DNA of 64,000 nucleotides from Bog-950 sp964615305. GTDB taxonomy: Bacteria; Bacteroidota; Bacteroidia; Chitinophagales; LD1. The notes below the pieces were generated by a model. It had not been told where the DNA came from, did not search any database, and saw only the letters and a list, made by a program, of their open reading frames with translations. The stretch spans positions 52,896-116,895 of the forward strand of contig CAZTNA010000009.1 in the NCBI GenBank assembly GCA_964615305.1. The letters are read 5' to 3'. This document shows, one piece after another, positions 8,301 to 14,994 of the stretch (position 1 is the first letter of the stretch; each line of letters opens with the position of its first letter). A program made the translations under genes and the position numbers.

Positions 8301-8655
8301 TTCCATAGGTTAAATGAACATTATTATTGTGTTGAAGATTATCTAAGTAACTACCTGGCTGAAAGGCGTTTTGATAGAGATGGAAAAAAACGTAATAAAG
8401 CGTGTCGGGCGAATTGTTGAAGTAGGCCAGTGTTTCTTCACCGGTAATTACATCGGTGGTTTCGTCCACATTCGCGTTTATGTTATAGTGAACGTCCTGC
8501 TGCCAATAGCCCTCAAACGGTTTTCGGTTTTTCCAATACAAATGATTAGATGAAGATTGGAAGTTGTTTTCAGGACCACGGTCAGAATAAAGTTGACAGT
8601 AGGTAGAAGCCGGCAAACTGTAAACAAAAAAAAGAAGGAGTAGAAATTTATTCAT
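5347..8655 (-). CDS. M1-family metallopeptidase fused to an Omp85-like outer-membrane barrel
   Basis: A 1102-residue protein. I start at 8655 (MNKFLLLLFFVYSLPASTYC, a signal peptide) rather than the upstream ATG at 8679. Residues about 30-640 are an M1 gluzincin peptidase: HEVGH at 394-398 and the third zinc ligand Glu417, 18 residues after the second His, in LDEGFTQF. From about residue 700 the sequence becomes alternating beta-strands with the hallmarks of Omp85/BamA barrels: GGGLNMRGYAGY with the conserved RGY at 969-971, then NAEIDFNR, YLFADAGAIGY, RADAGVGVAL, and a terminal Phe (VVGISRTF) like a BAM signal. No POTRA domain is obvious. Inference: an aminopeptidase tethered to or exported by its own barrel. 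A variant 7-bp tract lies at residues about 616-626. Confidence 0.88.
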   Translation of the reverse strand: MNKFLLLLFFVYSLPASTYCQLYSDRGPENNFQSSSNHLYWKNRKPFEGYWQQDVHYNINANVDETTDVITGEETLAYFNNSPDTLYYVFFHLYQNAFQPGSYLDNLQHNNNVHLTYGKYESQKLGIVIDEMKNADSVVLKTELDNTILKVFLPKPLPPNSPYNFAIKFRTFYDNGSTRRRMKMYKAGGAMHYNGCQWYPKICVYDRKSGWNTDQHMNREFYGDYGTFDVRLTFAGSYVVEATGVLQNESEVLPDSLKKQLDINNFKNKPWGEKPSKLTNHLKSERKTWVYHAENVHDFAFTADPTYRIHDTIIYPGRKNGEGVRCVAIVQEAHATGWVNAADYLAKIISVFSRDFGVYDYPKIVVADAADGMEYPMLTLDGGREPDYYGLLVHEVGHNWFYGMVGNNETYRGMLDEGFTQFLTAWGMEKINGNTFVHDTIKNWYAQKFFKPVQVRENKCYYSYLSDAIRYEDEPINTHSDGFNGALGQGGGYRHLYAKTSTMLYNLQYVLGDSLFSEAMKHYVAQWKFAHPYPEDFRNSIIQFTHVDLNWFFDQWMETTKNIDYKICRIKKGDFKDQYIIRLKRKGRMQMPIDLRVIANNDSVYDYYIPNTWFAKENQNSKIKNQSGNAFDLRASNFYILPKWYGWDKLQPTYNAVVTIPGGIKNVIIDPTERLADINMLDNRKRGNIDLLFDSKITPPPTSKKYRVFMRPDIWWNAYDGFKIGLHAHGNYMNVKHVFDITVWINTHVAQGGKAYYFDKDMQKKAGYFSYRFDYSNAVDKVIKRGTFYFHSQWLDGYEMYNIGLSKQFPKNFSADINLKAFTRNRNAWTNYLLYPNEWDAIWDDGKKFNIHINLSATYTYNKQKFNGYITAHLRSGALTSSFDYHYLEITNVLKASVWKFDFRTRVYGRYGTGKNLPSESALFFAGGNPEEMMESKYYRASGFVPQTFAYKYDADINHLHFGGGLNMRGYAGYLLPEKDKYGNIVPAYKGSSGFSVNAEIDFNRIVPVKNQKLKDIFALNTYLFADAGAIGYTNSGGSQQLSQIRADAGVGVALTIKKWWRLQGIKPLTLRFDVPFFITHAPFVNQKHVAFRWVVGISRTF
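6777..6808. repeat. Variant 7-bp repeats (ATTTTTG type) in the M1-barrel gene
   Basis: ATTTTTG, ATTTTTG, AATTTTG, ATTTTCT. The coding strand reads ENQNSKIKNQS, between the peptidase domain and the linker to the barrel. Same period and same coding-strand polarity (A-rich) as the ATCCGAA tracts, but with a different core. Confidence 0.75.
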
Positions 8656-8718
8656 CAGGGGTAAATATAAAAGCTGCAAGCAGGTAGTTAACCCGGTTGT
8701 GTCAGTATTTGTATTTTG

Positions 8719-8749
8719 TTTGTCATCATCAATTGTTGCAGTATATTAT
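8719..8749 (+). promoter_or_regulatory. Candidate promoter for the fused E1 gene
   Basis: TTTG at 8719-8722, 19 bases, then TATATTAT at 8742-8749, near the Bacteroidota form TTTG-N19-TAnnTTTG (6 of 8 in the -7 box). It lies in the 158-base divergent gap between the M1-barrel gene and the E1 gene. Confidence 0.35.
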
Positions 8750-8813
8750 ATCGTGCCTGAAACACAAAAAACGAACAAAATTGAATTACTGATTTCCTTT
8801 TTACTTTTCCGCC

Positions 8814-10784
8814 ATGAAGTTTGAACGCGGGAAACTCGCCAACGAAGAACTTATCTATCTCTATAAACTCATTCTTAAGCCAAGAGTAATTGAAGAGCGA
8901 ATGTTGAAGCTTCTCCGTCAGGGCAGAGTGAGCAAGTGGTTTAGCGGAATAGGGCAGGAAGCAATTGCAGTTGGCGTAACTGCTGCGCTGGATGAAGATG
9001 AATATGTGTGCCCGCTGCACAGAAACTTAGGCGTGTTTACTACGCGCAATTGCAATTTGCAGCAACTCTTCGAGCAGTTTCAAGGAAAGCAAAACGGTTT
9101 TAGTCAGGGGAGAGAAAGAAGTTTTCACTTTGGCACCAATGAACATCATATTGTAGGAATGATTTCGCACCTCGGCCCGCAACTTTGTGTGGGCGATGGA
9201 ATTGCATTAGCAAGCAAACTGAAGAAAGAGAAAAAAATTACTGTTGCTTTTACAGGAGATGGTGGAACGAGCGAAGGAGATTTTCATGAGGCGTGCAATA
9301 TTGCTGCCGTATGGGATTTGCCCATCATCATTCTGATAGAAAACAACGGCTACGGTCTTTCTACACCCACCAACGAACAATTCCGCTGTAAATATTTAGC
9401 TGAACGCGCCATTGGTTACGGTATGAAGGGACTGACGATTGACGGCAACAATATTCTGGAAGTTTACAACACTGTAAAGCAACTGCGGAAAGAGATGATT
9501 AAAAACCCGCACCCCGTTTTATTGGAGTGTATGACTTTCCGTATGCGCGGGCACGAAGAAGCCAGCGGTGTAAAATATGTTCCCAAAAAATTGCTGGAAG
9601 ATTGGGCGCAGAAAGACCCGGTGATGAATTATGAAAACTGGTTGATAGAAGAGGGAATCATTTCCCCCGATTATCCGGAAATGCTGAAACAGGATTACGA
9701 TAAAGAAGTTCGCGCAGCATTTGATGAAGCAGATAAACAGCCGGAGGTGACAGCCGATTCGATAAAAGAAGAAAGTGAGGTGTATGCACCTGCGGCTGTT
9801 GCATTCCGAAATCCGAAATCCGAAATCCGAAATCAAAAAAGATTCGTTGATGCAGTGTCGGAGGGGTTACGACAATCTATGGAGAAGCACGATAACCTCG
9901 TCATCATGGGGCAGGATGTAGCCGAATATGGAGGTGTTTTCAAAGTTACCGATGGTTTTGTAGATGAGTTTGGAAAGGAGCGTGTGCGCAATACACCCAT
10001 TTGTGAGAGCGGAGTTTTAAGTGCTGCACTTGGCTTAAGTATAAAAGGAATGAAGAGCGTGGTGGAAATGCAGTTTGCCGATTTTGTATCTACGGGTTTT
10101 AATCCCATTGTAAACAACTTGGCAAAAAGCTATTGGCGCTGGGGGCAAAATGCCGATGTGGTGGTGCGCATGCCTACCGGTGCCGGTGTAGGTGCCGGGC
10201 CTTTTCACTCGCAAAGTAACGAGGCGTGGTTCTTTCATGTGCCTGGTTTAAAAATTGTTTTTCCATCAACACCTGCCGATGCAAAAGGTTTACTGTGCGC
10301 TGCCATTGAAGACCCGAACCCGGTAATGTATTTCGAGCACAAAGCACTTTACCGAAGTGTAGAAGGGGAAGTGCCCGAAGATTATTACACCACTGAAATT
10401 GGTAGAGCAAAATTGGTGAGCGAAGGCAAAGATGTTTCAATCATCACGTACGGTGCTGGAGTTCATTGGGCGTTGGACGAATGTAGAAACAGATCTGCCG
10501 ATATTTTGGACTTGCGCACACTGCTACCATTCGATAAAGAAGCGATTGCCGAAACGGTTAAGAAAACAGGCAAGGTTTTAATTCTGCATGAAGATACTCT
10601 GATAGGTGGTATTGGCGGGGAGATTTCGGCTTACATCAACGAACATTTGTTTGAGTATTTAGATGCGCCTGTTATGCGCGTAGCTTCATTAGATACTCCT
10701 GTGCCGTTTTCAATTTCACTGGAGAAAAATTTTTTGGCGAAAGCGAGATTGAAGAACGCAATAGAGAAGTTGCTGAGTTATTGA
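8814..10784 (+). CDS. 2-oxoacid dehydrogenase E1, alpha and beta chains fused
   Basis: Thiamine-diphosphate decarboxylase component of a pyruvate or branched-chain 2-oxoacid dehydrogenase complex (cytoplasm). Residues 1-about 325 are the alpha chain, with the ThDP motif GDGGTSEGDFHEA...IENN. Residues about 340-656 are the beta chain (MGQDVAEYGGVFKVTDG, then FADFVSTGFNPIVNN and MPTGAGVGAGPFHSQS). The joint is made of an Ala/Val stretch and five 7-bp repeats (residues about 331-342, FRNPKSEIRNQK). Fused E1 proteins are known in Bacteroidota; here the linker is repeat-derived. No E2 or E3 gene is adjacent. Substrate: branched-chain keto acids are more likely than pyruvate, but this is not decided by sequence. 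Confidence 0.9.
   Translation: MKFERGKLANEELIYLYKLILKPRVIEERMLKLLRQGRVSKWFSGIGQEAIAVGVTAALDEDEYVCPLHRNLGVFTTRNCNLQQLFEQFQGKQNGFSQGRERSFHFGTNEHHIVGMISHLGPQLCVGDGIALASKLKKEKKITVAFTGDGGTSEGDFHEACNIAAVWDLPIIILIENNGYGLSTPTNEQFRCKYLAERAIGYGMKGLTIDGNNILEVYNTVKQLRKEMIKNPHPVLLECMTFRMRGHEEASGVKYVPKKLLEDWAQKDPVMNYENWLIEEGIISPDYPEMLKQDYDKEVRAAFDEADKQPEVTADSIKEESEVYAPAAVAFRNPKSEIRNQKRFVDAVSEGLRQSMEKHDNLVIMGQDVAEYGGVFKVTDGFVDEFGKERVRNTPICESGVLSAALGLSIKGMKSVVEMQFADFVSTGFNPIVNNLAKSYWRWGQNADVVVRMPTGAGVGAGPFHSQSNEAWFFHVPGLKIVFPSTPADAKGLLCAAIEDPNPVMYFEHKALYRSVEGEVPEDYYTTEIGRAKLVSEGKDVSIITYGAGVHWALDECRNRSADILDLRTLLPFDKEAIAETVKKTGKVLILHEDTLIGGIGGEISAYINEHLFEYLDAPVMRVASLDTPVPFSISLEKNFLAKARLKNAIEKLLSY
9804..9838. 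repeat. Five 7-bp repeats forming the E1 alpha-beta linker
   Basis: TTCCGAA, three copies of ATCCGAA, then ATCAAAA. Plus-strand coding reads FRNPKSEIRNQK, exactly between the alpha and beta domains. Confidence 0.9.
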
Positions 10785-10853
10785 TTGTGAAACTGAAAAT
10801 ATTCACGCAATTCGTAACAGAGTACAACTTAGCATTACCGCCATTGGCAATTC

Positions 10854-10883
10854 TTTGAAAACCGATCTGTCTACTTATATTCG
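10854..10883 (+). promoter_or_regulatory. Candidate promoter for the DUF1761 gene
   Basis: TTTG at 10854-10857, 18 bases, TATATTCG at 10876-10883 (7 of 8 to TAnnTTTG). The start codon follows 22 bases later, which supports the downstream ATG at 10906. Confidence 0.45.
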
Positions 10884-10905
10884 GCTAAACCAAAACAAAA
10901 AATAC

Positions 10906-11403
10906 ATGAATACTTTACTTGTTTCTGCGCTTGCTGCATTAGTTCCACTATTAATTGGCTTTATATGGTACAATCCCAAAGCGTTTGGCACTGTTTGGAT
11001 GCAGGGTGCCGGCCTTACCGATGACGGCACACAGAAATCTAACATGGCTATAGTATTTGGGCTAACCTATGTTTACAGTTTTCTAATTGCGCTTGGCTTG
11101 CAGTCTATAACTATTCATCAAAATGGTTTGCACGGTTTGCTGTTGCCTGAAATGGGCTACACAGACCCAGAAGGTGCTATTGCTACGCTTACTGAAGTAT
11201 CGAAAGTGTTTGAACACAAATTCAGAACCTTTCGACATGGTGCCATTCACGGTGCTATAAATGGAATTCTAATCCTTCTGCCGGTTTGTGCCATAAATGG
11301 CTTGTTCGAGCGCAGGGGATGGAAATACATTGTGGTAAATACCGGATTCTGGATTGTAAGCACAACAATAATGGGCGGCATAGTTTGTCAATTTGCTAAA
11401 TAG
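10906..11403 (+). CDS. DUF1761 family membrane protein
   Basis: A 165-residue protein starting at MNTLLVSALAALVPLLIGFIWY; the in-frame stretch upstream of 10906 contains the candidate promoter, so the later ATG is preferred. It has four hydrophobic segments, the DUF1761 start (GFIWYNPKAFGTVWM) and a conserved middle (FRHGAIHGAINGILILLPV). Function unknown; the family is small, integral to the inner membrane and common in Bacteroidota. The 3' end overlaps the end of the convergent gene by 8 bases. Confidence 0.8.
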   Translation: MNTLLVSALAALVPLLIGFIWYNPKAFGTVWMQGAGLTDDGTQKSNMAIVFGLTYVYSFLIALGLQSITIHQNGLHGLLLPEMGYTDPEGAIATLTEVSKVFEHKFRTFRHGAIHGAINGILILLPVCAINGLFERRGWKYIVVNTGFWIVSTTIMGGIVCQFAK

Positions 11404-11788
11404 ATTTTCCATTTGTTTTATCAGGAAGCGGAGTAGTGTTACTGTTCCGCTTTTTGTTTTTTATAGCAATTAAGTATGCTGCAAACGGAAGCAATGCAAT
11501 AACTGCAAAACAGATGGTGTTAAACTTGTTTAACTCAAATAGTTGAGTAAAGAAACAACGGGTGTGGTAATAAACTGGATATACTGACGCGAGTAAATAC
11601 AAAGGCAAACGAAACTGCACAGGTCGCAAAAAAGCAAACATACAAGCCAGGTAACTGACCAAGTGAACAATGTGCGACAAAACGCTTTCGTTACTTACAT
11701 GCACAAATAAACCGGCTACATGCACGCTCGCAGCTATAGCCAGAAACAGACCTACTAATACATTAATTACGAATTGAACTTTTTTCAT
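11396..11788 (-). CDS. Hypothetical four-helix membrane protein
   Basis: A 130-residue protein with four predicted membrane segments (VINVLVGLFLAIAASVHVAG, HIVHLVSYLACMFAF, LPLYLLASVYPVYY, ICFAVIALLPFAAYLIA) and a basic, polar C-terminal tail. I start at the ATG at 11788 (MKKVQF), which gives a normal N-terminus; an earlier start at 11839 would add a basic tail. No family recognised. It is divergent from the antiporter gene across a gap of 77 bases. Confidence 0.55.
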   Translation of the reverse strand: MKKVQFVINVLVGLFLAIAASVHVAGLFVHVSNESVLSHIVHLVSYLACMFAFLRPVQFRLPLYLLASVYPVYYHTRCFFTQLFELNKFNTICFAVIALLPFAAYLIAIKNKKRNSNTTPLPDKTNGKSI

Positions 11789-11865
11789 TTTCTGAAAGTA
11801 ACAGATTCTGTTTTTTCTCAATTTTCTTGTGTTGATCAATTATTCAATCAAATTTGCTCCAACAG

Positions 11866-13248
11866 ATGTACAAGAAATACCTGAAGCTTTACCCATTAAT
11901 AATTTTACCGTTGACAGCTGCTATTCTGTTCTTGCTGTGGCAAGGTAAAATATTAGAAACCGGTGAAATGTATTCTCTCAATAACACTACCGGAGAAAAC
12001 CATGTTGTTGAAAGCGCAAGGCATCCATTGGCTGTAATGTTGCTTCAGATCATAGTTATTTTATCAACAGCCCGATTGGTGGGGTACATCTTTCAACTTA
12101 TAGGTCAACCGGCCGTAATAGGTGAAATTACCGCAGGAATTATTCTTGGTCCGTCATTGTTAGGATGGGTAGTTCCCGATGTTTTTAGTTTACTTTTTTC
12201 AACTGACTCCTTGCCTAACCTTCAACTGCTTAGCCAGATAGGGCTGGTGTTGTTTATGTTCATTATTGGTATGGAGTTAGACATAAACACCATTAAACAA
12301 CGTGCCTCTGAGGCCATTTTAGTAAGCCATACTAGTATTGTGTTTCCGTATTTTTTAGGGGTGGCGCTTGCTTACTTTTTATATGTAGAGTTTGCTCCTG
12401 CTGATATTTCCTTTATGGCGTTTGCTTTATTCATGGGTATTGCCATGAGTATTACTGCTTTTCCCGTACTGGCGCGTATTTTAAAAGAGCGCAACATGAC
12501 CAAAACACCAGTTGGCAGCATGGCTATTATCAGCGCAGCTATAGGCGATGTGTCCGCTTGGTGTATTTTGCCATTTGTAATTGCTATAGCACGAGCCGGA
12601 GATATTTCAAATGCTTGGTTCTCTATTTTTCTAACCGTTGTGTACGCATTCGTTATGCTGTTGCCTATTCGCATGGTGTTAAACAAGTTGAGCGAAAAAT
12701 TTTATGCGGAAGGTAACCTCCATTCCACCTTTACGGCTATTGTCTTTTTACTGTTGCTTGCATCCGCATATACTGCTGAGATTATAGGAATTCACGCTTT
12801 GTTCGGAGCATTTTTGGCAGGCGCCATAATGCCTAACAACATTTCGCTTCGAAGTATATTTACAGAAAGAATAGAAGATGTTAGCACGTTTTTGCTTATG
12901 CCATTGTTTTTTGCGTTCACCGGATTGCGTACACAAATTGGCTTATTGAATGACCCGCACTTATGGGTAGTGTGTGGAGTAATTACCGTAGTGGCTGTGG
13001 TTGGAAAGTTTGTTGGTAGTGCAGGTGCAGCAAAAATTATTGGGCAGTCATGGAAAGATTCACTGAGTGTTGGAGTGCTGATGAATACACGTGGCTTAAT
13101 GGAACTCATTGTTCTCAATATTGGCTATGATCTTGGCATACTAAGCCCCGAAGTTTTTACCATGCTGGTGTTTATGGCTTTGGCTACCACATTTATTACC
13201 TCACCAGCTCTTAGTTTTATTGAATTTATATACGGTAAAAAGAAGTAG
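11866..13248 (+). CDS. Monovalent cation:proton antiporter, CPA2 family
   Basis: A 460-residue inner-membrane antiporter (Kef/NapA type) without a C-terminal nucleotide-binding (RCK/TrkA-N) domain. Recognisable parts are GYIFQLIGQPAVIGEITAGI (start of the exchanger domain), FMFIIGMELDINTIK, MSITAFPVLARIL, and the ion-binding helix around SAAIGDVSAWCIL with the conserved Asp. The late motif MNTRGLMELIVLNIGYDLG is also typical. A hydrophobic N-terminal segment and a short polar loop (residues about 30-50) come before the core. The ATG at 11866 is preferred over a TTG 12 bases upstream. Ion (K+ or Na+) not decided. Confidence 0.9.
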   Translation: MYKKYLKLYPLIILPLTAAILFLLWQGKILETGEMYSLNNTTGENHVVESARHPLAVMLLQIIVILSTARLVGYIFQLIGQPAVIGEITAGIILGPSLLGWVVPDVFSLLFSTDSLPNLQLLSQIGLVLFMFIIGMELDINTIKQRASEAILVSHTSIVFPYFLGVALAYFLYVEFAPADISFMAFALFMGIAMSITAFPVLARILKERNMTKTPVGSMAIISAAIGDVSAWCILPFVIAIARAGDISNAWFSIFLTVVYAFVMLLPIRMVLNKLSEKFYAEGNLHSTFTAIVFLLLLASAYTAEIIGIHALFGAFLAGAIMPNNISLRSIFTERIEDVSTFLLMPLFFAFTGLRTQIGLLNDPHLWVVCGVITVVAVVGKFVGSAGAAKIIGQSWKDSLSVGVLMNTRGLMELIVLNIGYDLGILSPEVFTMLVFMALATTFITSPALSFIEFIYGKKK

Positions 13249-13299
13249 TAATATTTATTTTTAGCCCATATTCTATCAGTAAAGAGGGGTAAAACAGTC

Positions 13300-13330
13300 T
13301 TTTTTTTACTCGTCAAATCGGTTAGGTTTG
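13300..13330 (+). promoter_or_regulatory. Promoter of pckA
   Basis: TAGGTTTG at 13323-13330 fits the Bacteroidota -7 consensus TAnnTTTG exactly. A T-rich -33 region (TTTT, 13300-13303) lies 19 bases upstream. Transcription would begin about 30 bases before the ATG. Confidence 0.55.
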
Positions 13331-13365
13331 CCACCTCCAAAAAACAAAAACAAAATTTCGAAACC

Positions 13366-14982
13366 ATGAATGTAGTTGGTCCCAAGAACCCTGATGCATC
13401 ACTCGAAACCATTGGTATTAAGAATACAAGAACGCAATTTTGGAACCTTAACCCCGATCAGTTAGTAAACGAAACACTTCAGCGAAATCAAGGGGTGCTA
13501 AATGATACCGGAGCATTAGCTGTAGATACCGGAGAATTTACCGGCCGGGCACCAAAAGATAAGTTTATTGTTAAAGACGATAACACCAAAGACAGTGTTG
13601 ACTGGGGTGGTTTTAACAATGCCGTATCACCGGAAGTTTTCGACAATCTTTACAACAAAGTAGTTGCCTATTTTGAAGGCAAAGAAATTTTTGTGCGCGA
13701 CTGCTACGCATGTGCCGATGACGCTTACCGTTTGAACGTTCGTGTAGTTACTGAGTATCCTTGGGCTAATCTTTTTGCCTACAATATGTTTTTACGCCCA
13801 ACGGCTGAAGAGTTAATCACCATACAACCAGATTGGCTGGTGTTGCAGGCACCCGGCTTAAGATGCGAAGGTACAGCAGACGGTGTTCGTCAAGGAAATT
13901 TTTCCATATTAAATTTCACTAAAAAAATTGCCATCATTGGTGGTTCTGCTTACACAGGCGAAATCAAGAAAGGTATTTTCAGTGTATTGAACTATGTATT
14001 GCCACACGAAAAAAATGTATTGTCTATGCACTGCTCAGCTAATGTGGGCAAAGCTGGTGACACTGCTCTTTTCTTTGGTTTGAGCGGTACAGGCAAAACA
14101 ACTTTAAGTGCCGACCCCAACCGTCCGTTAATTGGTGACGATGAACACGGTTGGACAAAAAATTCTGTTTTCAACTTTGAGGGGGGGTGTTATGCTAAAG
14201 TTATTGATCTAAGCGCAGAAAAAGAACCTGATATTTACCGCGCTATTCGCCCCGGAGCTATTCTCGAAAACATTGGCTTTATAGAAGGAACCAACAAGGT
14301 TGATTTTGCTTACAAAGCAAAAACCGAAAACACACGCGTAAGCTATCCTATTCACTTCATAGCTAATGCTCTTCCGAAATCAGTAGGGGGCGAACCAAAA
14401 AATATTTTCTTTTTAACATACGATGCATTTGGGGTTTTGCCTCCAATCTCAAAATTGAGTGTAGGTCAAGCCATGTATTTTTTCCTTTCTGGTTTTACCT
14501 CTAAAGTAGCCGGTACAGAGGCCGGTGTTACAGAGCCGCAAACTACTTTTAGTGCTTGCTTTGGCGCACCATTTCTACCGCTACACCCCACTAAGTATGC
14601 TTCGCTGTTAGGGGAGAAACTTCGCAGTGCAAATATACGTGTATGGCTGCTTAATACAGGTTATACAGGCGGAGTGTATGGTATTGGTAAACGGATGAGT
14701 TTACCGCATACCCGGGCATTAATTACTGAAGCACTAAACGGAAATTTAGATAATGTAGATTATGAAACACACCCAGTGTTTGGTGTTTCTATGCCTAAGT
14801 CTTGCCCGAGTGTTCCATCAGATATTTTGAACCCGCGCAATTCATGGAGTAATAAAGAAGCATACGATGCTAAAGCCAATGAGTTGGCTTCAGCTTTCAA
14901 CAAGAACTTTGAAAAATTTTCGGCTAAAGCAGAGAAAGAAATTTTAGATGCGGCTCCAAGAGCGCTGCAACCTACGGGATAA
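13366..14982 (+). CDS. pckA: Phosphoenolpyruvate carboxykinase (ATP)
   Basis: Converts oxaloacetate and ATP to PEP, CO2 and ADP, the entry to gluconeogenesis, in the cytoplasm. The 538-residue enzyme is full length. Motifs: substrate Arg loop FTGRAPKDKFIV, kinase-1a P-loop GLSGTGKT (238-245), kinase-2 and metal site LIGDDEHGW, and adenine-side RMSLPHTRALI. FNFEGGCYAK is encoded across a run of seven G (14181-14187), but the frame is intact. It stands alone between the antiporter and the convergent TPR-membrane gene. Confidence 0.97.
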   Translation: MNVVGPKNPDASLETIGIKNTRTQFWNLNPDQLVNETLQRNQGVLNDTGALAVDTGEFTGRAPKDKFIVKDDNTKDSVDWGGFNNAVSPEVFDNLYNKVVAYFEGKEIFVRDCYACADDAYRLNVRVVTEYPWANLFAYNMFLRPTAEELITIQPDWLVLQAPGLRCEGTADGVRQGNFSILNFTKKIAIIGGSAYTGEIKKGIFSVLNYVLPHEKNVLSMHCSANVGKAGDTALFFGLSGTGKTTLSADPNRPLIGDDEHGWTKNSVFNFEGGCYAKVIDLSAEKEPDIYRAIRPGAILENIGFIEGTNKVDFAYKAKTENTRVSYPIHFIANALPKSVGGEPKNIFFLTYDAFGVLPPISKLSVGQAMYFFLSGFTSKVAGTEAGVTEPQTTFSACFGAPFLPLHPTKYASLLGEKLRSANIRVWLLNTGYTGGVYGIGKRMSLPHTRALITEALNGNLDNVDYETHPVFGVSMPKSCPSVPSDILNPRNSWSNKEAYDAKANELASAFNKNFEKFSAKAEKEILDAAPRALQPTG

Positions 14983-14994
14983 CAATAAGACTCG

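Noticed and set aside
8688..9020. Small gene in the divergent gap before E1
   Set aside because: It covers the E1 start and the candidate promoter on the other strand, with no recognisable protein features.
9519..9836. Open frame opposite the E1 gene with FGFRISE-like residues
   Set aside because: It is the antisense reading of the heptad tract and the E1 coding region; no start context or homology.
14181..14187. Seven-G run in pckA as a possible frameshift or phase-variation site
   Set aside because: The frame is open on both sides and FEGGCYAK is the normal family sequence; pckA is a housekeeping enzyme.
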